Part shown: in pieces, positions 25,380 through 39,381 of the stretch
Numbering within the stretch: the first letter of the stretch is position 1
Layout: each line of letters starts with the position of its first letter
From: Rutidosis leptorrhynchoides
Lineage: Eukaryota > Streptophyta > Magnoliopsida > Asterales > Asteraceae
Reading direction: 5' to 3'
Length of the DNA: 64,000 nt
NCBI RefSeq assembly: GCF_046630445.1
Contig: NC_092340.1
Span: forward strand, 362,618,001 to 362,682,000
Translations under genes and position numbers: made by a program
The notes under the pieces: model-generated
Told to the model about the DNA's origin: nothing
Database searches by the model: none
What the model saw: the letters and a program-made list of their open reading frames with translations, nothing else

Positions 25380-25689
25380 ACTTTTATACAAAGTCACTTC
25401 TCAATTAGTATTTGGCATACGAAAGTGTAGAAGGCATGCCCTCTATCTGACTTTGACTTATGTTTATATTTTAATTTAATTTAACTAATACTTCGTACAA
25501 AATTTATAGTAAAAAACATAGTATAACTGTTTATACTTATAATATTTTTTTAAATATATATCATATGGAACCAACATTAATAGCTTTATAGAAAAATATC
25601 TTCAAGTTCTATTTTTTATTTCATTTTTAACCTACCTTAGTCTGATATAACTATTTTGATTAATATTTTGTCGGTTCGGGAAAAAAAAA
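25380..25689. other. Spacer between the CACTA element and the MORC fragment
   Basis: AT-rich with no recognised feature. The stretch from about 25620 may be a badly decayed continuation of the duplicated MORC intron. Confidence 0.35.
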
Positions 25690-26516
25690 AAAATATATGT
25701 CGATCTTAATTTTGCAAATTAGGGAGCGGTGAAAGTGAGGTGAAAATGAGATGGTAAATATATAGTTTGAAGATTTGAGAGACGAGAGAGACAAGACTAT
25801 TTTGCTTGAAAATCAAGTAAATTACTTAAAAACTTGCTCTTAGGATATTTTACGAAAGATTTATTTGACATATTTTAGGGAATAATAATTTTAACAATAT
25901 GATGCTTCTCGGCCATAACTCCTTCAGGCACAAGAGAAGATTGATAAGCTGAACCAAGAACAAATATAATAGAAAAAACTTTGAGGAAGAATTGGAAGGT
26001 TAGATCATGTATACTAGTATTTATATATCATCTTAAGTTTTTTCTTTCATCACATTCACGTTCTTTAATTTAAATGTTTTTGTTGTTTCTTGTAGGAGGC
26101 CATAAATATCGCTAAAAAAGTATGCATGCAAATATAGGTGAAAGAGAAAAAGTAGTGTCACAACTTAAAAATATATTTAGAAACGTCAACGATAAAAGAT
26201 GATTCTTTGTTTCTAATTAAACTAGTTTCAAACTACATTAGGAGTTTTTTTTTATTTTTTATTTTTTATTTTTTTTTTCAAAATTAGGAACAGAAAGGCA
26301 AGTTTTACTATTTACAATTCATTAGTTAACTTGTTGGATCTGTTTAAGGAGAATCATATTCTCAATGAGAAGCATAGATCAATACTGAATTAATTATATA
26401 ATACGTTCTTAACTGATTGTGACATTGAAAGTAAATACACGATATGATCTTGTATATAAGCAGCCATATATTACTAATGAATATAGCAAGTGATCGTAAT
26501 AGTGAAGCCAAATTTG
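25690..26516 (+). pseudogene. Duplicated 3' end of the MORC gene
   Basis: The segment aligns in order with 4100-4960: the coiled-coil exon (GAAGATTTGAGAG, GAGAGAGACAAGA, TTTTGCTTGAAAA), the next exons (CACAAGAGAAGATTGAT, TTTGAGGAAGAATTGGAAGG, GGAGGCCAT) and the 3' UTR (TTAGGAACAGAAAGGCA, GTTAACTTGTTGGATCTGTT). Small indels, a lost piece of the 4324-4446 exon equivalent and stops destroy coding. Upstream MORC exons are not seen. The copy is cut at 26520 by the outer solo LTR. It records an old tandem duplication later split by transposons. Confidence 0.9.
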
Positions 26517-26529
26517 TTTATGTAACAAC

Positions 26530-26533
26530 CTAC

Positions 26534-26560
<27 letters not shown>
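26530..26560 (+). repeat. Poly(T) run
   Basis: About 29 thymines close to the start of the outer solo LTR. Confidence 0.95.
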
Positions 26561-26564
<4 letters not shown>

Positions 26565-27214
26565 ATAACACAGTGGTAGTCTTATTTACAAAACGTGCCC
26601 TTACGTACAAACATAAACATAATTATTACACTTCATACATAAATACATTGTTATCAAAAACCGGTGTTACGTTAATATTCGATTTCATATAGACAACATC
26701 AGAGTTCTAGACTTGTCGAACACAACTCAACATGCCCATCTTCTCCCATGTCCATAAAAGCAAAAGACCTACAATCTGCAAGGGGGAAGGTGGAGGGGTT
26801 AGCACGAACCTAAGTGAATGGACTAATCTAACAGCTAAAACACATAGGTACAATCACTAGAACATGCATCAACAAATTAATCAGACAGTTAATCACATAA
26901 CTACTAGAACATGCAGAAACATAGCAATCTATCATTAACATACAACATAAAAGCAATACAAATACAATATCCAACAATCAATTAAATCCAAAGACCACTA
27001 AGGCATAAACACATCTTCAGCAACGGTCAATCCAAAGCAACCGCGATAACTACAAGCAATGGTCAATCAGAAGCAAACCATCTGGGTAATCCGAAGCAAC
27101 CCATTGAGAGACTCGGCGGCCTAGCGGGGCCAACGACCCCAGTTGATCAGTCTAGAGTCTACCGAAAACTCATAACTCTGTATCACTAGTATAATTTCAT
27201 GACCCGTCCTAATC

Positions 27215-30157
27215 TGTGACGCCCCATACAAAACCATCGTGTACGGATCATCGACAACAGGATCATTACAAGGTCAAACACTATATGCTGTTTGAAAACC
27301 AGTTTGCATTCGTAAAAAGATAGCGTTTTACAAAAGATGACTAGAAAACATTAACATGAGTACATAGTACAAAGGTCATTACAAAGCCATTGTTTTAAAA
27401 TAACGTAAGTCACGAATGCAAAATAAAAGTTCCATGCTTGAGACATCTCTAAGTAATGCTGTGGAAATCTAATACAGCAGGTCCATAACAGCAAGTCTAT
27501 AACAGCAAGTCTAACAGCGGAAGCAACAACGTCTAAGCACCTGAGAAATACATGCTTAAAAAAGTCAACACGAATGTTGGTGAGCTATAGTTTGTTTGTA
27601 ATCAGTAATGTAATGTAGGCCACGAGATTTCAGTGCTTCAAACAAGCGTTTCAAATCAGTAATTCAAATCAGTTAGATAAAGTATATGTATAACCGTGGG
27701 CACCCGGTAACTAGACTTAACGTTTATAACCCCCTGAAAGTACACTTGGCGAGTGCGTATGTTCACGAAGTATTAAACACCCGTTAAATGCTAGCGCGAC
27801 TAGCCCGAGTGGGGATGTCAAACCCTATGGATCCATATCTAAGATTCGCGTTCACCGGTTCAAAAACCAATGACTAAACGTTACCGTGTTAAGGGAAATG
27901 TTTATGCCGTTGTATAACCCACACACATATAAAGTTTAAGTACTCGTGCCTAACATGTAAAACGTAAAAAGCGCATGTATTCTCAGTCCCAAAAATAGTA
28001 AAAGTAGTAAAAAGGGATGCTATAACTCACAGTGATAAAAGCGGTAAAGTCGGTAATGAAAGTACGCAAGTAGTAAGTCGGTCCGAAAGGTCGTCAACCT
28101 AAATCAAAGGTTACTAGGTCTGTAGGTTGTCTTTATAAATTCTAATAGTGCGTAAAATAAGTTTAAGTGTCATCATCATCATCATTCATCATCATAAAAG
28201 CTAAGTAAGTTCGACAAGAATAGAGATCGAAACAATAGGCTGACTTCGGTCAGGTGCTACGACCTCTACGTAAATCGAAAAGACGCATAGTCAGTGGCTA
28301 TGGCTCCGTATATGAGTCCCCTAACAGCTGACCAATTTCCAGAACCTAACTCATCTTCGTTTGACTGTGGCGACGGTTTAAGTGCGAGTAGGTCAGAAAT
28401 TTCAGCACAACGTTAATAGGGTGTAGTGACTATCGGAGGGCCATAAATCCTAAACCGTAACTCGGATTAAGACGAGGCCTAAACGGAAAATCATCTACTC
28501 GAACCGAACTAACTGAAAATCAACTTTCCAGTAGCCCAGGTGGTCTGATCAGATACTAAAATCAGTGGACAAGTGCTCCGCTGGGGTTCTTGGTGCTTGA
28601 TGCTCATCACGGTTCTCATCCTTGATGCTTGTAGCTTCAAGTGTACAACTCGTTGATGGTTTAGCATCACTTTTGACCAAGATTCACCATCAATACACAA
28701 TATGTTAAGACTAAGTAAGAACACAACTCATTCATGAGTCTTAGATGGATGATGAACCAAGGTTACATCATATCCTTAGTCTTAACACAATTTCAATTCA
28801 CAATAACAACTAAAGCTACAAACTTTACATCATTTCAACAAGTATAAGCACAATCCAAGTTAAAAGAGGTGATGGAACCCTAAGCTAGAGAGCTTGGATC
28901 CATTTCACACAAGTTACAAGGTTGCAAAGCTAGAAAGCTTGAACCTTTGATGTTCTTGAAGATCTTGAAGCATAAAGCTTGGATCTTTAAGATATATGAA
29001 GATAACAAACACAAGTTTGAATCTTTTTAACAAAACAACATGATCAAAGCAAAAAGAACTTAGATCTAACAAAAAGATATGAAGATGCAAGCTAGAAAGC
29101 TTGCATCTTAATTGTTCTTGAAGATCTTGAAGCATAAAGCTTGGATCTTGAAGATGCATGAAGATTACAAACAAAAGTTTAAATCTTTATCACAAAATAG
29201 AAAGATTAAAGTATAAAAGAAGTAGATCTACAAAAGATATGAAGATTCAAGCTAGAAAGCTTGAATCTTCCATGTTCTTGAAAGATTCATGCTTGAATCA
29301 ACAAGATATAAGTAAGACCAAAGCTAGAAGGAACTTTGATCTCCATAAAATGATGATGATTATCATGAATTTGAAAAGAAAAAGAAGAAGGAAAAGAAGA
29401 CTTACAAGTAATGCTAGAAAGGAAAGAAAGAAAGAAAGAATAAGTGTGTGAAAAACCAAAATGATCAAGTGTGGAAATGAGGGACTAAAGGCTAGTATTT
29501 ATAGGCATAATTTCACTTGGATTGGTGACATGGCAAGGCCATTTGGCCAAAATTTTGAGGAGGGGAGGGGGAGACCCCATGTTGCTTTATGGATCATGGT
29601 TGTCTAAAGTGTGTCCTTTTGCTAGAATCCCATGTGACAATTAGATAAACCTTATCCATTATGCTAGTATGACTCACTAATTAATTAATTTATTATTTAT
29701 TTATTATTATGGGTCACTAGTAATAATACTTGGGCTAATTAATTGGGTCACTAGCTAGAGTAGGGTGGGCTTGAGCCCAATAAGGTAGAAAGTCCAACAA
29801 GACTAACTATTGGGCTTTAGCAATTAAATAAATAAAATTAAGCATCCAAAAGCCCAAGTAATTATTATTATAAAATAATAATTAATATTTCGCAGTCCAA
29901 AATTTCCGGTTCCGACAAACGTCAAACGTGCGCGCAGTCCGCGGTTTATTCGTAACGGCAAGTAACACTAACGGTTATAAAGCATCCAGTGGACAAGTTA
30001 AGCATTCTACATACACCAATGCACGTTTTAAAGTATATATGAATATAAAACATGTATGCCAAGGTTCCGGAGGAATAAAGTAACACAGTACGCACAAATA
30101 CGCAGTTTCGCAAAAATACAAAGCATAAAAGCTAGTCGAAAAAGTCGGGTCGTTACA
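27215..30157 (-). mobile_element. Third-level solo LTR (2.94 kb), same family as the LTR at 55852
   Basis: It starts TGTGACGCCCCATAC and ends GTCGGGTCGTTACA, with duplication TAATC at 27210-27214 and 30158-30162. It aligns over most of its length with 55852-58601, which is joined to an internal region there; this fixes the family as Tekay-like Gypsy. It sits only 20 bp inside the left end of the second-level element. Two-and-a-half diverged units of about 170 bp (28914-29280) contain CTAGAAAGCTTG and CTTGAAGATCTTGAAGC. Confidence 0.88.
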
Positions 30158-31299
30158 TAATCCATCTGAACGAAGTCCATATCAATTATAAATGATTCAC
30201 AATAGTTGATTACATCGCGAGGTACTTGACCTCTATATGATGCATTTTACAAACATTGCATTCGTTTTTAAAAGACAAACTTTCATTACATCGAAAGTTG
30301 ACAGGCATGCATCCCATTTCATAGTATATCAAACTATCAATGACTTAATAATAATCTTAATGAACTCAACGACTCGAATGCAACGTCTTTTGAAATACGT
30401 CATGAATGACTCCAAGTAATATCTCTAAAATGAGCAAATGCACAGCGAAAGATTTCTTTCGTACCTGAGAATAAACATGCTTTAAAGTGTTAACCAAAAG
30501 GTTGGTGAGTTCATTAGTTTATCATAATCATTCTTTTCCATCTTTTTAATAGACCACAAGATTTTCATTTCTCATAAATATACGTCCCATGCATAGAGAC
30601 AAAAATAATCATTCATATGGATTGAACACCTGGTAACCGACATTAACAAGATGCATATATGAATATCCCCTATCATTCCGGGAAATCCTTCGGACATGAT
30701 ATAAAACAACATCGAAGTACTAAAGCATCCAGTACTTCAGATGGGGTTCGTCGGGCCCATAGATCTATCTTTAGGATTCGCGTCAATTAGGCGTGCACTA
30801 ATTCTCAAAATTAGTGATGTTCCCTAATTCTTAGGCTACCAAGCTAAAAGGGGCATATTCGGCTTCGATCATTCAACCATATAATGTACTTTCGATTACT
30901 TGTGTCTATTTCGTAAAACATTTATAAAAGCAGCGCATGTATTCTCAGTCCCAAAAATATATATTGCAAAAGCATTTAAAAAGGGAGCAAATGAAACTCA
31001 CCTAATGTATTTTGTAGTAAAAATACATATGACTATATTGAACAATGCAGGGTTGGCCTCGGATTCACGAACCTATATCATTTGTATATTCATTAATACA
31101 TATAATTGTATTTGAACACATAAATATATAGCCTTATTAGTTATATCCTTTTATATTAATAATATATATATGTTTCATATATTCATTTTGTAAAATAAAA
31201 ATATTAATTTTTGTTATGTTATATGTAATAGATATATTTATAGACATACATATGTATATATATAAAAATATTTTCATTTGTTTGTTAAAACAGTATTTT

Positions 31300-33494
<2,195 letters not shown>

Positions 33495-33539
33495 TTGATT
33501 ATTCAAAACTACCTTAAAAAGGCCTGAAAAAGAATTGTT

Positions 33540-33602
33540 GCAACTAGTAGGGATCGAACCCGAGATCTCACGAATACCCAAACATCCCTTTTACCACTCC
33601 TC
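33540..33602 (-). other. tRNA-like A/B-box module, possible SINE remnant
   Basis: The minus strand reads GAGTGGTAAAAGGG (A-box-like) and, about 30 nt on, GGGTTCGATCCC (exact B-box core, plus-strand 33550-33561). Spacing fits a tRNA-type pol III promoter. No acceptor stem or anticodon arm can be folded with confidence, so it is not called a tRNA gene. Confidence 0.45.
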
Positions 33603-34543
33603 CGTTCCCTTTATTTCTGTAATTAACCCTGAATTAAATCTATTTAACTGGTTTCTGTTCCCCCTCTTCTTCATCAATAGTTCAAACGACCCGAATCAAT
33701 ACCACGATTATAAGGTTGTATTACCAGTTAAATTTAGGTTTTACAATCAAAACAGAATCGTTTAACAAGAATTTGAATGGATTTAATATAACAGAAATAT
33801 AAGAAAAGAGTTGTAACAGTAGTCGCTGTGACAAGGAAGAACACGATTATTGATTTCAAAATTTTGATAGTTTGAGACCTCGATTTCTTCATGAATTACT
33901 TTCCAAATCGTTCCTATAAACTTTATCAGACATCAATTTAACTTAAAACAACTATATGAACTCGAATTTGATAAATGTTCATACGTTTGACTTTTTGAAA
34001 CGAAACTTTAACTCGTGAATTCGAATTCGTTTTTAAGAATTGGAAGGTGGGATTTTGAAGAAAGATTGAATAACTAATTCCTAACCTAACTGCATTAACA
34101 TAATTTGAAATTTCATTCATATTCGAGTTATGAGTGAAATGAGCCAAGAACAGAGTTATTGTCTGTTTAAAAAAATCATTTAGTTTGCTGTGATAATCGA
34201 TGACAGGAAATTTTAATTGAAGTTGAGAGTGTAGAAAGTGAATGAATTTTATCAATATCATGGAGGGATCGATTTATTGCAGAGAAAAAAATATGTCGAC
34301 CAAAAGAATCATGTTAAGAAGAAAAATACAAAAAAATAAAAAGAGAAAATGTCATGTAACAAGATTTTTGGATTAATACCGTGTTTGATTACTGGTTCGT
34401 ACGAGTCTAGAGGTAAAAAGTCACCTAAGCACAGTTGGAGATATATATGTAATTAATTTGGAATCCTAAATTGTAGGTATGATTTTACATATTTGTTATT
34501 AATAATTAATAATTATAATTATACTAATAATAATCTAAATACA

Positions 34544-34608
<65 letters not shown>

Positions 34609-35300
34609 GAGTAATAATAATCATAAGTCACAATAATAAAGATTTTAATGAAATTGATAATAATGATATTATTAATGATAATTATAATAATAATACTAAT
34701 TATATTCAATTATATTTAGTATTGATAATAATATTTATATATATCCAAGTTTTATATCAATATATTATATTTTCTAAAACTAGGATATTAATAACACTAG
34801 TATTTATGTTAATATTTAAAAATAATAATAATATTATTATAACAGCTATACTTAATATATTAATATTACATATTATCAATTATGTAATATAACTATGTAA
34901 TATATTTTATATAATAATGAGTATTAAACAATATCTAATAATAATGAAGGTATAACAAGTTAAATGTTTACATAATAGGATTAATAGTACTGATGTTGAT
35001 ATTAGTAATAATAAAATTAATAACAATAATACTATAACAAATATATTTTTTACTTGAAATTACATTTAATTATTAATACTATATATTATATGATAATATA
35101 TGTTGAATATTTATTATTTATACATTTTATCTATATTACCATATAATCATAATTTTTAATTATTAATAAAAATCATATATATACTTATTCATTTTGTTAA
35201 TACTTAATTATTCTGTTTATTATTTTGCATTTTGTATTCTAATTAATTAAGGTATACTTTATTGAATCAAAATATTTTATATTCTTATATTTATATTTAT
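33603..35300. other. AT-rich interior of the second-level LTR element
   Basis: No coding. Contains a further (AAT)n run at about 34539-34608 and many ATTAATAATA words. Confidence 0.6.
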
Positions 35301-36938
35301 ATACATATATATGTTTACATTTTTATTTATACAGAGTTGTTCGTGAATCGTCGGGAGTAGTTAAGGGTTCACTAGCTCCATATAAATAGTTCAAAGATCA
35401 AATGTATACATGAACACAGTTCAAAATTTTTGAGACTTTAACATTACAGACTTTGCTCATCGTGTCAAAATCATATAAAGATTAAGTTTAAATTTGGTCG
35501 GAAATTCCTGGGTCGTCACATATAAGTCTTCCACACGCGACGAACGCGTGATTCTGACTTATATTAATCATACAACATCAATGAGCCCAACCTGATCAGA
35601 AGCAAGGTTGATCTCTCTCGACTTGATCAGAAGCAAGGTCGGTCCAATAAACGCGTGAGGTCATAGTCCACATCACACAACAACAAAGGTTCTAAGCATA
35701 GCACCTAGGTCAACGGTCTAGGTCATGTCACTATATGCCTTAACGACTAGATTAACCCACTCAACGAAAACCAGCACAAGAAGTACTCAGAGGTCTTATA
35801 TTTCTGAGTCTTCACTTCTCCTGATCACCTGGAAACATCAGAAACGAAGTCAGTATAGTGTTATAATCAATAATATAATTGATAAATACTATAAACTAGG
35901 TCATATTATCATATATTCATCATATTATAAGTCTACAACATAAACTCAGTCAATAATGACACCAAACGAGTACAGAACAAGACATACACAATAAAATCTC
36001 TTTTTCTGACCAAAATAAAGTTTGATTTAGTTTCTTAAAAGCATATCATTGGATAGTAAATTTCAAGATGGGTCCAACGATAGTTTATTCATCGAAAACG
36101 GAGTTACGGTTAGAAAGTTACAGCCTTTTCAAGTTTACCAAAAACTGACCAGTGCTCACTCTCGCGGACGAGGCCTCACTCGTGCGAGTGAGTCCTCAAC
36201 CACGTGGTTGAGCCTCAAATGCGTGGTCACACGTACGGGTGACATGTCAAAAGTGTGGGAGCTGTTAGAACATTCCAGCTCGCTGATTTTTGCCATTTTG
36301 GTCCAAAAACTTAATTTTTGCAAGATCTAACACCAAAACCACTCCCAAAATATCATATGAACTATATAAAACATATTTCTAACAATAATAGAACATATCA
36401 AACACTTTAGATCAAGAATCAAGCATCAAAACCTAACTTTTACTCAAGAACACAAAAACCCAATTTGAGCAAGAATCACTACATGAATCTAAGAGATGCT
36501 TACCTTAAAATGATCACAAAATCACAGAGAACAAGAAGATGTGAATAATTTAAGCTCTAGATCAAAGATTAGATTTTAGGGTTTTGATTAGATGAAGATG
36601 AAGGTACGGGTGTGTGTTTGGGAATAATCTGGAAAGTGAGAGAAATGGCCAGCTCTAGACACTTAATTGTGGATAATATCCACACTGTGCAACACACGGG
36701 TATTTATCAGTTATCTGATATCTTTCGTACATCATTTGGCAATCCAAACGAAGTTCAAATTAAATAAACAAACCTGTTCTGTGACCCTTGTCATGAACTG
36801 ATCTCAACCAAATAGTCAAATGACTATAAACATTCAACTAATAAAATAACAATATAAACGCACACAAGGGCAAAATGGTCATTTTATCTAGGCCCAATTA
36901 TCGGGTGTTACAGTTTATCTGTACATTATGCCTAATAC

Positions 36939-38248
36939 GTTCATTTTCTTTGATCATTTTGTGGTTGCGGTTGTGGTTGGAGTATATACATATACATATA
37001 TACATAGTATATTGAAGCAAGATGTTAATAAGATATTCACTCAAGTAAAAATATCCACTTTTTATCAATTCAATCATTGTGCAAATATAACAAACCTAAT
37101 ACAAAATTACATTCAAATATGTTGTATTTTTAAAGGTGGCTAATTAAGAAGTGATTAGATTGATATATTAACTAAAAGGGTAGATTCGCTAAACAGATAC
37201 ATAGCAGTAAAATTTCCGTTTGGATCTGAATATTCACTACTTATGGTGGCAAATTAGATTAATATTCACATGAATTTCTCACAAAGTGTTAAATTTCTAA
37301 TTAAAAGATGTGTAACTGAGTGCCTTAGAACTTCTCTAACATTTGCGTTAGCCCCCAATGTGCTAGCAACACGCCTCCAACACGTGGCTAACGCGGCGTG
37401 TTGGAGGGTACACCTGTCGGCGTGCTAGAACCCAATACGAAGAAAAATGATGCGTGCCAGATGACGTGTTCAATGGTGAGTGGCCCAATTCAAATGCAAC
37501 GGATACATTTGACCGGAATATGATAAACAAAATAAATAAATTAAATAAATCAATTAAACACTCATATATATACACTTCAAACATATGCATTTTTCACAAC
37601 TCAACACTTCATCTCATATACATTTTCAAACACTTTATTTCAAAAATTTCTAAACAATGTCACACCCGAACGAATGTTCGATGTTTAACAACATTGTAAT
37701 CGGTGGCGGCGAGCCGACAACTCCCGGCTCGTCATCTTCAAACCAATCTCGACCTGGACTTGGTTTTGCCAATTATACGACTTGCTCGTTCAATATGAAC
37801 CCACAAGAAATTGAATAACAAATCCATCAACTACAACAATTTTAAAAACTACAAGAAATTCAAAGAGAATGCGGGTTATCCCCGAAACCATGTTTTCAAT
37901 CACAAACACAACCACAAACTGAATCACAAACCGAAGTAGAACCCGAACAAGGCGGTGGTGTGAGGAGAAGAAGAAGTCACCAACGTAAAGACAAATAAAA
38001 GGCGCGTGAACCGTGCCAAAAAAGAATTTGGACATTGGCCGAAGAGGTTTGGTTGGTGAAATGTTGGCTTGATGCATCCGAGAATCCGATTGTCAGAAAC
38101 TCTCAAAATATGCATCTTTGTGGGGTAACGTTATGAGCAAATTCAACAATAATGAACAAGGATGGTATCAAAATGAATATGCGTTATCGGAAAAATGGCG
38201 TTATGTATTTATATGAACACATGTATAAACTTTATGAGATGTCAAATG
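36939..38248 (+). repeat. Tandem duplication, copy A (about 1.31 kb)
   Basis: It starts GTTCATTTTCTTTGATC and is repeated from 38249 onward with a few percent divergence. Contains a hairpin (CCAACACG...CGTGTTGG at about 37378-37405), a TATA-like leader and the broken ORF1-like gene at 37656-38230. Confidence 0.9.
37656..38230 (+). pseudogene. Broken PIF/Harbinger ORF1-like (Myb/SANT) gene, copy A
   Basis: The ATG at 37656 (MSHPNECSMFNNIV) leads into a Gln-rich segment, then a basic stretch (GGGVRRRRSHQRKDK), then the Myb/SANT-like words RIWTLAEEVWLVKCWLDASENP and FNNNEQGWYQ. Several in-frame stops (for example after IHQLQQF and after HQRKDK) and a frame change before MSKFNNNEQ show it is dead. 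ORF1 of PIF/Harbinger elements binds DNA and helps move the transposase to the nucleus. No DDE transposase is seen nearby. Confidence 0.7.
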
Positions 38249-39381
38249 GGTTCATTTTCTTTGATCATTTTGTGGTTGTGGTTGGAGTATATATATATAT
38301 ATATACATATATACATAGTATATTGAAACAAGATGTTAAAATGATATTCACTCATATAAAGATATCCACTTTTTATCAATTCAATCATTGTACAAATATA
38401 ACAAACCTAATACAAAATTATATTCAAATTTGTTGTTTTTTTATGGTGGCAAATTAAGAAGTGATTAGATTGATATATTAACTAAAAGGGTGGATTCGCC
38501 AAACAGATACATAGCAGTAAAATTTTCGTTTGGATCTTAATATTCACTACTTATGGTGGTAAATTAGATTAATATTCACATGAAATTTCTTAAAAGGTCT
38601 GTAACTGAGTGCCTTAGACCTTCTCTAACGTTCGTGTGTTAGCCCCAATGTGCAAGAAACACGCCTCCAACACGTGGCTAACGCGGCGTGTTGGAGGGTA
38701 CACATGTCAGTGTGATAGAACCCAACACGGAGAAAAATGATGCGTGCCAGATGATGTGTTCGATGGTGAGTGGCCCAATTCAAATGCAATAGATACGTTT
38801 GATAGGAATATGATAAACAAATTAAATAAATCAATTAAACACTCCTATATATACACTTCAAACATATGCATTTTTCACAACTCAACACTTCATCTCATAT
38901 ACATTTTCAAACACTTTATTTCACAAATTTCTAAACAATATCACACTCGAACGAATGTTCGATGTTTAACAACATTGTAATCGGTGGCGGCAAGCCGACA
39001 ACTCCCGGCTCGTCATCTTCAAACCAAACTCGACCTGGACTTGGTTTTGCCAATTATACGACTAGCTCGTTCAATATGAACCCACAAGAAATTGAACAAC
39101 AAATCCATCAACTACAACAATTTTAAAAACTACAAGAAATTCAAAGAGAATGCGGGTTATCCCCGAAACCATGTTTTCAATCACAAACACAACCACAAAC
39201 TGAATCACAAACCGAAGTAGAACCCGGACAAGGCGGTGGTGTGAGGAGAAGAAGAAGTCACCAACGTAAAGACAAACAAAAGGCACGTGAACCGTGCCAA
39301 AAACGAATTTGGACATCGGTCGAAGAGGTTTGGTTGGCGAAATGTTGGCTTGATGCATCCGAGAATCCGATTGTCAGAAAC
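38249..39381 (+). repeat. Tandem duplication, copy B, cut by the Athila insertion
   Basis: Same order as copy A from GTTCATTTTCTTTGATC, ending at TTGTCAGAAAC where the Athila LTR begins. The equivalent of about 38102-38248 in copy A is therefore separated from it. Confidence 0.9.
38937..39381 (+). pseudogene. Broken PIF/Harbinger ORF1-like gene, copy B
   Basis: Counterpart of 37656-38230. The ATG of copy A is ATA here. A stop after HQLQQF is shared, so it predates the duplication, but the stop after HQRKDK in copy A is absent. The Myb/SANT segment reads RIWTSVEEVWLAKCWLDASENP and is cut by the Athila element. Confidence 0.7.

Noticed and set aside
33540-33602. A tRNA gene on the minus strand
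   Set aside because: A B-box core is present, but no acceptor stem, anticodon arm or proper D arm could be drawn.
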